A DNA stretch of 64,000 nt from Streptomyces resistomycificus (GCF_001514265.1 NZ_KQ948990.1:509673-573672); one strand, 5' to 3'; numbered from the stretch's first letter, positions 52,480-60,697 are shown. The notes: a model not told the origin generated them from the letters alone. A program made the numbers and translations.

Positions 52480-53778
52480 ATGAACCCTCGTCGTAGTAAC
52501 AGCTCGCTCCCCCAGCCCGGCCGGTCGGCCTATGGGGCGGCGTCGGCTGCCTTCCTGCTCCTCATACCCGTGTTCGTGCTGGTCGGAGGTGACAGGGTCC
52601 GGGACTTCCTGAACTTCGGTGCGGGCGTTCTGTCGCTCGTCTCGCTCAGCTGCTCGGTGATCTGGGGCCTGGTCGCCCAGGACCGGATCTTCCTGAACAC
52701 CCGCCAGCGGCTCATCGGACAGGCGGTACACCGGACGACCGCGGTCGCCTCGATCGCGTTCCTGCTGTTGCACATCACCACCAAGATCGCGCTCGACCAC
52801 ACCACCCTGCTCGGCGCGCTGATCCCCTTCTCGCTCGGCGTCACCGGAGCCGAGGGCCTGATCGGCCTCGGCTCGCTGGCCGGCCTGCTCATGATCTTCG
52901 TGGGCATCACCGGCGCCCTGCGCAGCCGGTTCGCCTCACCGGCCCCGGTGGCGGCCCGCTGGCGTGCCATGCACATGCTGGCCTACCCGGCCTGGTGCGC
53001 CGCGCTCGTCCACGGCCTGTACGCGGGCCGCGCCGCGAAGCCGGTCTTCGTGATCCTGTACGGCCTGTCCCTGCTCGGCGTCACCGCCGCCCTGGCCCTG
53101 CGCGCCGCCCCGCGCCCGGTCAAGCGCAAGGTCGCCGACAGGATCTCCGCGTTCATGGGGACCGGCGACGAGCGCCCGGGCCGCGACGACCTCGACGCGA
53201 GCCGGGCCAGGATGGCGGAGGGTGCCGCGCTGCCTGGCTACGAGAACCAGCGCGGAACCCGCTCCCAGCCGCGCCCCCAGACCGGCAGGACACCCTTGTA
53301 CGACGCTCCGGCGGCATCCCCCGCGGCCCCGGAACCCGCGAACGGCTTCGCGGCCGCCTACCGGGCCGTGTCGACACCACGCCAGCAGCAGCCCTACGCC
53401 GACCAGACCGCTCGCATGGACATGCCGTTGGACATGCAGCCCACGGAGGCGATCCCACGCGTCGACAACGGCGGCAGCACGTCGGGCAGCTGGCCCATCC
53501 CGTCGCCGCCGCCGGTGGGCGAGGCGCCGCCGTCGGCCTACGACCCGCTCCAGGACACGGGATTCAACATCCCCGCCTACGGCGGTGCGGGCGCGGCCGG
53601 GTACGGCACGAGTGACGTGTACGACACCGGTGAGTCGAACCCCCTCTACGGCACGTACAACACGAACGACACGTACAACAGCGGTCCCGCCACTGATCCA
53701 TCGCCCGGTGATTCGTACGACTTCGACGCACCGGGATCGGGCGAACCTTGGAACATGCCTTCCGGAGGCTATAGGTGA
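52480..53778 (+). CDS. ferric-reductase-like di-heme transmembrane protein
   Basis: The first 210 residues contain about five to six membrane helices. Two of them carry spaced histidine pairs, H84/H98 and H165/H178, a pattern used for two stacked b-type hemes in ferric reductase-like and MsrQ-like proteins. The remaining 220 residues are a disordered cytoplasmic or external tail rich in Tyr, Pro, Gly and Asn. ATG start with GGAG eight bases upstream. It overlaps the next gene (GTGA) with a NuoF-ferredoxin protein, so the two very likely form an electron-transfer unit. Heme binding is inferred from the His spacing. Confidence 0.78.
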   Translation: MNPRRSNSSLPQPGRSAYGAASAAFLLLIPVFVLVGGDRVRDFLNFGAGVLSLVSLSCSVIWGLVAQDRIFLNTRQRLIGQAVHRTTAVASIAFLLLHITTKIALDHTTLLGALIPFSLGVTGAEGLIGLGSLAGLLMIFVGITGALRSRFASPAPVAARWRAMHMLAYPAWCAALVHGLYAGRAAKPVFVILYGLSLLGVTAALALRAAPRPVKRKVADRISAFMGTGDERPGRDDLDASRARMAEGAALPGYENQRGTRSQPRPQTGRTPLYDAPAASPAAPEPANGFAAAYRAVSTPRQQQPYADQTARMDMPLDMQPTEAIPRVDNGGSTSGSWPIPSPPPVGEAPPSAYDPLQDTGFNIPAYGGAGAAGYGTSDVYDTGESNPLYGTYNTNDTYNSGPATDPSPGDSYDFDAPGSGEPWNMPSGGYR

Positions 53779-55388
53779 ACGAGGCCCTGCCCGACGTCCC
53801 AGAAGTCCGCGTGGTCGGCCTTCCCCAGCTCACGTCGGGCTTCGACCTTGTCGAGAGACTCGATCTGCCCATGCACCTGAAGGTGCACGGACCGCTCGAA
53901 CCCATGGGTGGAGAGCAGCTCGCGAAGCTCTCGGAGAACATCAACCTGAAGGGCCGCGGCGGCGCGGGCTTCCCCTTCCACAAGAAGCTGCGCTCCGTCG
54001 CCGAGTCGGCGATCAAGCGCGGCGTACGGCCGGTCGTCGTGGTCAACGGCAGCGAGGACGAACCGGCCTGCCGCAAGGACACGGTGCTCATCAACCGTGC
54101 CCCGCACCTCATCCTGGACGGCGCTCTGCTGGTCGCGGAGGCGCTGGGTGCCCGCACGCTCGTGGTGGGGGTCACCCGTGAGTCGACGCAACGCTCCATG
54201 GAGGCCGCGCTCGCCGAACGCGGCCTCAGCAACGGCCGCCGATCGGCGCTGCGCGCGCGCGTGCAGCGCAATCCCGTCCGCATGGTCACCGGAGCGGCGG
54301 CGTCCCTGATCCGCTCCATCGACGGCGGGCCCGCGATCCCGCCGGGCCGCAAGGTCAGCGCCTCGCAGACAGGCGTCGGCGGAGCGCCCACCCTGCTGTC
54401 CAACGCCGAGACCTTCGCCCAGCTCGCCATCGCCGCCCGCATCGGCCCGGAGCGCTACGGCAACACCGGCCTGTACGACGAGCCGGGCACCGTCATGCTC
54501 ACGGTCTCCGGCGCCGTCGCACGCCCCATGGTCATCGAGGTCCCCACGGGCGTGCCGCTGCGCTACGTCCTCCAGCTCGCCGGTGCCCCGCCGGTCCCGC
54601 AGGGCGTGCTGACCGGGGGCTACCACGGCAAGTGGATCGACGCGGCGACGGTCAACGAGGCGATCGTCTCGCGCAACTCCCTGGACGCGGTGGGCGGTTC
54701 GCTGGGCGCGGGCGCGATCCTGCCGATCAGTCAGGACACCTGTCCGCTGGGCGAGTCGCTGCGCGTGGCGCAGTGGCTCGCCGAGGAGAGCGCGGGACAG
54801 TGCGGTCCCTGCTATCTCGGCCTGCCGGCCGCCGCCCGCGGCATGGAGGACATCATCAACGGCGGCGGCCCCGCCGCTCTGGAGGCCCTCAAGCAGGTCG
54901 CCAAGAACGTGAAGCGGCGCGGCGCGTGCTCGCACCCCGACGGCTCCGCGATGTTCCTGGAGTCGACGATCAAGGCGTTCACGGACGACCTGGCCGCGCA
55001 CGTGCTGGGCAACGGCTGCGGAAGGCCCGTGGAGGGCGTTCTGCCGCTCTTCGAGGGCGGTCAGATGCCCACGGGCATCCCCGGAGGCGGGGAGTCCGAG
55101 GAGAACGGTCCCAGCCGTCAGAAGATCTACGTCGACTGGACGCTGTGCCGGGGCCACGGCCTGTGCGCCGACATCCTCCCGGAGGTCTTCGAGCTGGGCG
55201 CCGACGGCTTCCCGACCGTCGCCCAGGCCCAGGTGCCGCGCTACGCGGAGGCCAAAGCTCTACGCGCGGTGCGTCGCTGCCCGGCGCTGGCCCTGCGTCT
55301 CGAGGAGGACACCCGCTCGCAGGGTGCGACCCGCAACAACCTCCCTGTCCTCTCCCAGGGCCGCGGCCGCCGCGCTCTCGGCCGCTGA
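53775..55388 (+). CDS. NuoF-like flavoprotein fused to a 3Fe-4S-type ferredoxin
   Basis: This 537-residue protein has an FMN-binding NuoF domain (GRGGAGFP at 60-67, NGSEDEP at 91-97, KD), an SLBB domain (about 230-300), a NuoF 4Fe-4S domain with C343, C346 and C385, and a C-terminal ferredoxin with C458-x5-C464 ... C502-P, typical of single-cluster 3Fe-4S ferredoxins. The first Cys of the NuoF CxxCxxC motif is Ala here. It probably passes electrons from NAD(P)H to the neighbouring membrane protein; the direction and substrate are not known. The GTG start has GGAGG six bases upstream. Confidence 0.88.
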   Translation: MNEALPDVPEVRVVGLPQLTSGFDLVERLDLPMHLKVHGPLEPMGGEQLAKLSENINLKGRGGAGFPFHKKLRSVAESAIKRGVRPVVVVNGSEDEPACRKDTVLINRAPHLILDGALLVAEALGARTLVVGVTRESTQRSMEAALAERGLSNGRRSALRARVQRNPVRMVTGAAASLIRSIDGGPAIPPGRKVSASQTGVGGAPTLLSNAETFAQLAIAARIGPERYGNTGLYDEPGTVMLTVSGAVARPMVIEVPTGVPLRYVLQLAGAPPVPQGVLTGGYHGKWIDAATVNEAIVSRNSLDAVGGSLGAGAILPISQDTCPLGESLRVAQWLAEESAGQCGPCYLGLPAAARGMEDIINGGGPAALEALKQVAKNVKRRGACSHPDGSAMFLESTIKAFTDDLAAHVLGNGCGRPVEGVLPLFEGGQMPTGIPGGGESEENGPSRQKIYVDWTLCRGHGLCADILPEVFELGADGFPTVAQAQVPRYAEAKALRAVRRCPALALRLEEDTRSQGATRNNLPVLSQGRGRRALGR

Positions 55389-55396
55389 ACACCCGT

Positions 55397-55428
55397 CGGC
55401 GGGCCGCCCTCCCGAGGGCGGCCCGCCG
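55397..55428 (+). terminator. terminator of the NuoF-like operon
   Basis: A perfect 14-bp stem (55397-55410 and 55415-55428) with a 4-nt loop stands eight bases after the stop and is followed by TTCGTCT. Confidence 0.85.
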
Positions 55429-55463
55429 TTCGTCTGCCGCCGCCAGACACCCGGCACACACGA

Positions 55464-55499
55464 CGAAGGCGGGTCATCCTCTCGGATGACCCGCCTTCG
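55464..55499. terminator. long terminator between NuoF-like gene and tRNA-Ala
   Basis: A perfect 16-bp stem (55464-55479 with 55484-55499) closed by a 4-nt TCTC loop lies seven bases beyond the tRNA 3' end. It can end transcription from either side; no T-tract. Confidence 0.85.
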
Positions 55500-55506
55500 A
55501 TTGCTG

Positions 55507-55579
55507 TGGAGCTAAGGAGAATTGAACTCCTGACCTCCTGCATGCCATGCAGGCGCTCTACCAACTGAGCTATAGCCCC
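55507..55579 (-). tRNA. tRNA-Ala(GGC)
   Basis: A 73-nt tRNA folds with a 7-bp acceptor stem (GGGGCTA/TAGCTCC with one G-T pair), D-arm GCTC-AGTTGGTA-GAGC, anticodon stem CCTGC/GCAGG around loop ATGGCAT (anticodon GGC), a T-arm with TTCAATT, and discriminator A. No CCA is encoded. A twin copy lies at 56447-56519. Confidence 0.97.
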
Positions 55580-55642
55580 TCGCGGCCGTGTGGCGAAGCC
55601 ACATGTTGACCGTGTCGCCGGGTTTCCCCGGCGGCGACGCCA

Positions 55643-55672
55643 ACATTACCGGCCCATCCGGTGGAGCACCAA
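55643..55672 (-). promoter_or_regulatory. promoter of the first tRNA-Ala gene
   Basis: TTGGTG and TAATGT are separated by 18 bp on the minus strand, giving a leader of about 57 nt before the tRNA. The leader contains a UUCG-loop hairpin (55589-55603) and a GAAA-loop hairpin. Confidence 0.55.
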
Positions 55673-55711
55673 ATCGTTTCCGTTCTGTCCGGATACGGAA
55701 CTGATGTCCGG

Positions 55712-55945
55712 TCACGCGGTGACGAACGAGTAGAACCGCTTGAGCGTGCAGTGCTCTTCGAGAAGCCGGCCGTAGATCGGCTCGCCCTCCAGTTCGCGGT
55801 ACGTCTCGATCGGGTCGCCCTTTATGATCAGCGCCCGCGCGCACTCCTCGCACCAGTACTGGTAGTCCGGGTTGACCGGCTCCATGTCGCGGACGATCGG
55901 CGTACCACTGCCGCACCAGTCGCACTTCCGCCTGTGTGCACCCAT
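55712..55945 (-). CDS. small zinc-ribbon protein
   Basis: This 77-residue protein has two cysteine pairs: CDWCGSGTP near the N-terminus and WCEECARALI in the middle, a likely zinc ribbon/zinc-knuckle. The rest is helical (YRELEGEPIYGRLLEEHC). No function is known. The ATG has GGAG seven bases upstream and follows the second zinc-ribbon gene by only three bases, so they form a two-gene operon. Confidence 0.7.
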   Translation of the reverse strand: MGAHRRKCDWCGSGTPIVRDMEPVNPDYQYWCEECARALIIKGDPIETYRELEGEPIYGRLLEEHCTLKRFYSFVTA

Positions 55946-55948
55946 CGA

Positions 55949-56122
55949 TCAGCTCCAGCTGTGGCCGCAGGCCGTGCACACGTAGGAGATCCCGCCGTTG
56001 TCACCGAGGACCTGAGCGACGTGCACGGAACCACAGGAAGGGCAGCTGAGGCGGACGACCGTGTCCCGCGCCGACGCTGCTTCGCGGAGGTGGCCGACCT
56101 CCACGAGGATGCTCGCAGGCAT
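55949..56122 (-). CDS. very small zinc-ribbon protein
   Basis: This 57-residue protein begins MPASILVEVGHLREAASARD and has CPSCGSVHV and CTACGHSW cysteine pairs, the four-Cys zinc-ribbon pattern of TFIIS/rubredoxin-like folds. A very good ribosome site (GGAG five bases before ATG) supports translation. The three-base gap to the next gene suggests the two ribbon proteins work together. Function unknown. Confidence 0.7.
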   Translation of the reverse strand: MPASILVEVGHLREAASARDTVVRLSCPSCGSVHVAQVLGDNGGISYVCTACGHSWS

Positions 56123-56191
56123 CACTACTCCCTCCCGTCGGGCCGCGCTCCCTTCCGGCCGTTTGATTCTGCCACGGCCGGACCAATACGG

Positions 56192-56401
56192 TCAGCGACG
56201 CCTCAGTACCAGTCCGGACACGGCACCCACCGCGGGCGTCCCGGCCGGCGCGAACACGCACGCCAGGAGCGCCTCCGCAGAGGTATACGCCTCGAAGGGC
56301 CCAAGTGACTCAAGCCGGTCCGAGAACAGTGTGCCGAACGCCGTCTCGTCTTCGGGGGCATAAGAAAATCCCGCCCCCAGGGGGACGGGATCGTCATACA
56401 C
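56192..56401 (-). CDS. weak hypothetical protein
   Basis: A 69-residue frame starting at the GTG (VYDDPVPLGAGFSYAPEDET...) has Streptomyces-like codon use (mostly G/C at third positions) and a hydrophobic C-terminal half. However, its start lies in or next to the tRNA terminator at 56365-56391, and no ribosome site is visible, so expression is doubtful. It is the only plausible gene in the 324-bp gap 56123-56446. Confidence 0.3.
   Translation of the reverse strand: MYDDPVPLGAGFSYAPEDETAFGTLFSDRLESLGPFEAYTSAEALLACVFAPAGTPAVGAVSGLVLRRR
56365..56391 (-). terminator. terminator of the second tRNA-Ala
   Basis: ATCCCG/CGGGAT arms with a bulged C/G-rich inner stem on the minus strand are followed by TTTTCTTA, 56 bases after the tRNA 3' end. 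Confidence 0.6.
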
Positions 56402-56446
56402 CGATCTTGACAACTCGAGCGGTCGTCACCCGAGACTGTCGATCTG

Positions 56447-56519
56447 TGGAGCTAAGGAGAATTGAACTCCTGACCTCCTGCATGCCATGCAGGCGCTCTA
56501 CCAACTGAGCTATAGCCCC
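56447..56519 (-). tRNA. tRNA-Ala(GGC), second copy
   Basis: The 73-nt sequence is identical to the tRNA-Ala(GGC) at 55507-55579, including a few flanking bases (CTGTGG on one side, TCGCG on the other). No CCA is encoded. Both copies lie on the minus strand with separate promoters. Confidence 0.97.
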
Positions 56520-56555
56520 TCGCGTTCTTCCCGCTCGGCGGGGCGAACAAGAAGA

Positions 56556-56585
56556 ACTTTAGCCTGCGACCTGCCGGAAAGTGAA
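56556..56585 (-). promoter_or_regulatory. promoter of the second tRNA-Ala gene
   Basis: TTCACT and TAAAGT are separated by 18 bp on the minus strand, about 37 bases upstream of the tRNA. Confidence 0.5.
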
Positions 56586-56612
56586 ATCCGGTCCCCGGGG
56601 CCGCGGAGCCGC

Positions 56613-57287
56613 TCAGTCGTCGTCGCCGAGGACCGGCTCCGGGAGGGTGCCGGCGTTGTGCTCGAGCAGGCGCCAGCCCCTGGCCCCCTCGCCGAGGACG
56701 GACCAGCAGCAGTTGGAGAGTCCGCCGAGGCTCTCCCAGTGGAGCGCCTCCAGGCCGAGGAGGCGTCCGATGGTCGTGCGGATCGTGCCGCCGTGGCTGA
56801 CGACGACGAGCGTGCCGTCGTCGGGGAGCTTGTCGGCGTGCCGCAGCACCACGGGGGCGGCACGGTCGGCGACCTCGGTCTCCAGTTCGCCGCCGCCGCG
56901 GCGCACCGGCTCGCCGCGCTTCCACGCCGTGTACTCGTCGCCGTGCCGGGCGATGATCTCCTCGTGCGTCAGGCCCTGCCAGACGCCCGCGTAGGTCTCA
57001 CGCAGGCCTTCGTCGTGGGCCACCTCCAGGCCGGTGAGCGTGGCGAGCTCGGCCGCCGTGTGGGCGGCCCGCCGGAGGTCGGAGGCCACGATCGCGTCGG
57101 GCCGGAGGGAGGCGAGCAGCCGGGCGGCGCGCCGGGCCTGGGACACACCGGTCTCGGTCAGGGCCACGTCCGTGGTGCCCTGGAAGCGGCGCTCCACGTT
57201 CCACGAGGTCTGGCCGTGGCGCCACAGGATGACGCGCCGGCCCCGGCCCGGCCCACGGTCGGCGCCGGTCACCGGGGAGGCACTCAC
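56613..57287 (-). CDS. histidine phosphatase family protein (GpgP-like)
   Basis: This 224-residue phosphoglycerate mutase-like phosphatase has the RHG motif (LWRHGQTSWN) near 20-29 and a second catalytic His in VSHGGTIR. M. tuberculosis GpgP, a glucosyl-3-phosphoglycerate phosphatase, sits in the same position after rsfS, so a sugar-phosphate role is plausible. The GTG overlaps the rsfS stop (GTGA) with GGAG five bases upstream. It ends the rsfS operon. Confidence 0.88.
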   Translation of the reverse strand: MSASPVTGADRGPGRGRRVILWRHGQTSWNVERRFQGTTDVALTETGVSQARRAARLLASLRPDAIVASDLRRAAHTAAELATLTGLEVAHDEGLRETYAGVWQGLTHEEIIARHGDEYTAWKRGEPVRRGGGELETEVADRAAPVVLRHADKLPDDGTLVVVSHGGTIRTTIGRLLGLEALHWESLGGLSNCCWSVLGEGARGWRLLEHNAGTLPEPVLGDDD

Positions 57288-57727
57288 CGCTGCTCCCCGA
57301 ACTCGGCCGCGTCCTCCTCGGCCCGCAGCTTGGCGTGCTCCTGGCCCTTGCCGCGGGTCGCCTTCGCGTCGGCGGGCAGCTCGAGCTCGGGGCAGTCCTT
57401 CCACAGCCGCTCCAGGGCGTAGAAGACACGCTCCTCGCTGTGCTGGACGTGGACGACGATGTCGACGTAGTCGAGCAGGACCCAGCGGGCCTCGCGGTCA
57501 CCCTCGCGGCGCACCGGCTTGGCGCCGAGCTCCTTCTGGAGCCGCTCCTCGATCTCGTCGACGATCGACTTGACCTGGCGGTCGTTGGGTGCGGAGGCCA
57601 GCAGGAAGGCGTCGGTGATCGACAGGACGTCACTGACGTCGTAGGCGATGACGTCGTGCGCCAGCTTGTCGGCGGCCGCCTGAGCGGCGGTGTTGATGAG
57701 TTCGAGCGATCGGTCAGTGGCGGTCAC
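57284..57727 (-). CDS. rsfS: ribosomal silencing factor RsfS
   Basis: This 147-residue RsfS (DUF143/Iojap) shows TDRSLELINTAAQAAADKLAHDVIAYDVS and the conserved WVLLDYVDIVVHVQHSEERVFYALE region. It binds L14 of the 50S subunit and prevents subunit joining under stress. The GTG at 57727 has no clear ribosome site; it lies 126 bases from the LytR-like gene. Downstream are the GpgP-like phosphatase; upstream LCP-like and nadD, a conserved group. Confidence 0.93.
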   Translation of the reverse strand: MTATDRSLELINTAAQAAADKLAHDVIAYDVSDVLSITDAFLLASAPNDRQVKSIVDEIEERLQKELGAKPVRREGDREARWVLLDYVDIVVHVQHSEERVFYALERLWKDCPELELPADAKATRGKGQEHAKLRAEEDAAEFGEQR

Positions 57728-57853
57728 TACAAGGCTTTCGGTCGGCGGACACTGGACACCAAGGGTCTCACGGACCGCCGAGGGCACCCCACGCGTGATG
57801 CGGATCACGTGGGGTGCCGTCCTGGGCCGGCTCGCCCGCAGGGGGCGGGGCGG

Positions 57854-59629
57854 CTAGGGGGAGGCCGGCTCGTAGTCCTGGCCGAGGACCACGGCGACGT
57901 TCGCGTTCCCCGAGACCTTGCCCTTGGTGACGGCGCCGGTTGGCAGGCCCAGGGTCTTGGCGACCTCGGTGGCGTTCTGCTTGTCGGCGGCGTCGGCGTA
58001 GACGACCTTGGACGTGGTCTGGGCCGCGGCGGCCGTACCGCCTTCCAGGAAGGTGAAGCCGCCGTTGAGGAGGACCACGCGGGCCTTCTCGGTGTTGTCC
58101 TTGACTCCGGTGGCGTTCTGCACGGAGACGCTGACGGCCGCGTCCTTGTCGGGGCTCTTCGCGGTGCCGCCGAGCACGTCCTTGACGACGCTGTCGCTCG
58201 CCTGCGCGCTCAGGGTGCCGTCGTTCTGGACGGGCAGCAGCGCGGTCTTGTAGTCGCCGCCCTTGGCGCGGTCGGCGAGCTTGGCGAGGAAGGTGCCGAG
58301 GTCCTTGTCCGTGAGCGAGGGGTCCAGGATCTGCGCCAGCGTCTGCACGGTGGTGGTGGCCCCCGTGGGATCGGAGGACAGCTTGCGCAGTACGCCCTGC
58401 ATGACCTGGCCGAACCGCTCCAGCTGGGCGTTCTGGGCCTCGCCGGAGGCGCGGTAGGTGGCGTAGGCCACTGCCGTCTTGCCGCTCAGCGTCCGGTCCT
58501 CGCCCTTGCTCACCAGGGGCGCCTGGCCCTTCTTGGCTTCGGGGTCGGGCACGTCGGTGTTGGCGTCGACCTCGATGTTGCCGACCAGGTCGACCAGGTT
58601 CTGGAGGTAGGGGGTGTCCAGGCGCCAGGTGCCCTCGATGTCGGTGCCGAGGACGCCGTCGAGGGAGTCGCGGGTGCCGGTGGAGCCGTCGTCCTCGACG
58701 GACTTGGCGAGCGTGGTCGTGCTGCCGTCGTCGTCCGTCAGGACGAGCGAGTTGGGCAGCAGGACCGTGGTGCCCTGCTTGGTGGTGGTGTTGTTGACGA
58801 GCAGCGCCGTGGAGGTTCCGCCCTCCGCGGTGTTGTGCAGGTGGACCACGATCACGTCGCGGTTCTGCGCGGTGACCGGCGTCGCGGTGCCGGTCTTGTC
58901 GTCGGACGACGACAGGCCGGGCAGCTTCCCGGCGTACCAGAGGTAGCCGACGCCGCCGACCGCGACCAGGGCCAGCACCACCACGAGGGCGACGAGGCGG
59001 CTGCGGGCGCGGCGCTTGGCCTCCTCGCGTCGCTCGGTGCGGTTCTCGGTGAAGTTCAGCCAGTCGATGACGTCCTCGGAGTCACCGTCGGGCTCCTCGA
59101 CGAAGGCGAACTGCTCGGTGTGGTACTGCCGTTCGCCCTCGGCCGGGTGATCGTCGCCGGGCCCGGAGGGGCGGCTTCCGCCCGGGGCGGCCGTTTCCTC
59201 GGCCGGGCCGGCCTGCTGCGGGATGTAGGCGGTCTGTTCGGCGACGCGGGGCTCGACGCGGGGCTGCCGGCCGCCGGTGGCGGTCTGGCCGTAGGGGTCG
59301 TACGCCGGTGCCTGCCCGCCGCCCGGCTGCGGGCCGCCGGTGCCGTACGGGTCGTAGGGATGCGGGGCGGGCGCCTGCTGGGGGCCGGTGCCGTAGGGGT
59401 CGTACGAGGACGGGGCGCCGGGCTGCTGGTGGCCGGTGGCGTACGGGTCGTATCCGTAGCCCTGCTGCGCGTACGGGTCGTACGGCTGCTGCTGGGGGGC
59501 CTGGCCCTGCTGTGGCTGTTGCTGCGTCTGGACCGGCTGGTACACCGGCCGGCCGTACTCGTCGTAGCCGACGAGTTCGTACCGGTCGTCGGGATGGCCG
59601 CCGTAGCCCGCGTCGTATCGGTCGTTCAC
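57854..59629 (-). CDS. LytR/CpsA/Psr-like membrane protein with degenerate active site
   Basis: This 591-residue protein starts with a Tyr/Gln-rich disordered cytoplasmic region containing five YDPY repeats, a single transmembrane segment at about 206-228, an LCP-like domain (about 240-420) and a LytR_C-type C-terminal domain (about 490-590). In active LCP proteins, which attach glycopolymers to peptidoglycan, the motif SIPRDT carries key Arg; here it reads LLPNSL (N293), so phosphotransfer is doubtful. GTG start with AGAGGGG five bases upstream. It shares the nadD-rsfS transcription unit. Confidence 0.85.
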   Translation of the reverse strand: MNDRYDAGYGGHPDDRYELVGYDEYGRPVYQPVQTQQQPQQGQAPQQQPYDPYAQQGYGYDPYATGHQQPGAPSSYDPYGTGPQQAPAPHPYDPYGTGGPQPGGGQAPAYDPYGQTATGGRQPRVEPRVAEQTAYIPQQAGPAEETAAPGGSRPSGPGDDHPAEGERQYHTEQFAFVEEPDGDSEDVIDWLNFTENRTERREEAKRRARSRLVALVVVLALVAVGGVGYLWYAGKLPGLSSSDDKTGTATPVTAQNRDVIVVHLHNTAEGGTSTALLVNNTTTKQGTTVLLPNSLVLTDDDGSTTTLAKSVEDDGSTGTRDSLDGVLGTDIEGTWRLDTPYLQNLVDLVGNIEVDANTDVPDPEAKKGQAPLVSKGEDRTLSGKTAVAYATYRASGEAQNAQLERFGQVMQGVLRKLSSDPTGATTTVQTLAQILDPSLTDKDLGTFLAKLADRAKGGDYKTALLPVQNDGTLSAQASDSVVKDVLGGTAKSPDKDAAVSVSVQNATGVKDNTEKARVVLLNGGFTFLEGGTAAAAQTTSKVVYADAADKQNATEVAKTLGLPTGAVTKGKVSGNANVAVVLGQDYEPASP

Positions 59630-59645
59630 CGGTGCCCCTCTCGGC

Positions 59646-60305
59646 TCACTCGCCGCGGTACAGCTCGCGCTTGTCGATATAGCGCACGACTCCGTCCGGC
59701 ACCAGATACCAGACGGGGTCGCCCTTGGCGACTCTGGCACGGCAGTCGGTGGAGGAGATGGCGAGGGCGGGGACCTCGACGAGCGAGACACCGCCCTCCG
59801 GGAGTCCGGGATCGGACAGGACGTGGCCCGGCCGGGTGACCCCGATGAAGTGCGCGAGGGAGAACAACTCGTCCGCGTCCCGCCAGGTGAGGATCTGGCC
59901 GAGGGCATCGGCGCCGGTGATGAAGAAGATGTCGGCGTCGGGGTTGAGCGCCTTCAGGTCACGCAGGGTGTCCGTGGTGTAGGTCGGGCCGCCGCGGTCG
60001 ATGTCGATGCGGCTGACCGAGAACTGGGGGTTCTCGGCGGTGGCGATGACCGTCATCAGGTAGCGGTCCTCGGCCGGGGAGACGTGGCGGTGGGTCTTCT
60101 GCCACGGCTGGCCGGTCGGGACGAACACCACCTCGTCCAGGTGGAACTGCGCGGCGACCTCACTGGCCGCCACGAGGTGCCCGTGGTGGATCGGGTCGAA
60201 CGTTCCGCCCATGACGCCGAGACGGCGTTTGCCGGGGGGCTTCGGTTTGTTGCCGAGGCCGCTCGACGGACGGTTCTCGGCGTTGTTCGCCGGACCGGTA
60301 GGCAT
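59646..60305 (-). CDS. nadD: nicotinate-nucleotide adenylyltransferase
   Basis: This 219-residue NadD carries [11 protein letters not shown] near residues 33-43 and the ISSTDCR motif near 184-190 that contacts ATP. It makes deamido-NAD from nicotinate mononucleotide. The N-terminus has a 30-residue polar extension. I chose the ATG at 60305 (GGAG eight bases upstream); 60320 is also possible. First gene of nadD-LCP-rsfS-gpgP-like. Confidence 0.94.
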   Translation of the reverse strand: MPTGPANNAENRPSSGLGNKPKPPGKRRLGVMGGTFDPIHHGHLVAASEVAAQFHLDEVVFVPTGQPWQKTHRHVSPAEDRYLMTVIATAENPQFSVSRIDIDRGGPTYTTDTLRDLKALNPDADIFFITGADALGQILTWRDADELFSLAHFIGVTRPGHVLSDPGLPEGGVSLVEVPALAISSTDCRARVAKGDPVWYLVPDGVVRYIDKRELYRGE

Positions 60306-60423
60306 GTCCTGCTCTCCCATGCGTGCAGACCCTACCGGCCCGGCCTGAGCGCCCTGGCCGACAGAGGGCCGGGACGGGCCCCGCGGGAGCCCTTGCCGGG
60401 CGCCTGCCGGGCTCGCGCCGGAC

Positions 60424-60588
60424 TCAGCGGTCGCGGTTGAAACGGGTGGTGATCCACAGCAGCAGCATCAGGATGAGGAAGGCGGAGCCGCCCACCACCA
60501 GCGGGTCGAGGCTCTCGTGGTTGCCACCGTGCTCCTCGCCCTGGGCGGCGAGGGTGACCAACTGGGCAGCGGTGCTGTGGAAGCTCAT
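60424..60588 (-). CDS. small membrane protein
   Basis: This 54-residue protein has one C-terminal membrane helix ([18 protein letters not shown]) and a polar N-terminus with HGGNHES. Arg/Asn/Asp residues at the end give a short cytoplasmic tail. AGG-containing sequence upstream is a weak ribosome site. A streptomycete conserved small membrane protein, function unknown. It precedes nadD on the same strand by 118 bases. Confidence 0.6.
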   Translation of the reverse strand: MSFHSTAAQLVTLAAQGEEHGGNHESLDPLVVGGSAFLILMLLLWITTRFNRDR

Positions 60589-60697
60589 CTTCAGCAGGAC
60601 CTATCCGGTGTGGGCGGGATAAAGACGTCGGCCCATCGTAAGCGGGCGGCCCGACGGCACTCACGCCGACTCCGCCATTGGGAACCTTCGTCCGACG

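Noticed and set aside
55500..55979. Open frame covering tRNA-Ala and the zinc-ribbon genes in another frame
   Set aside because: It is the complement of a tRNA gene and known coding frames.
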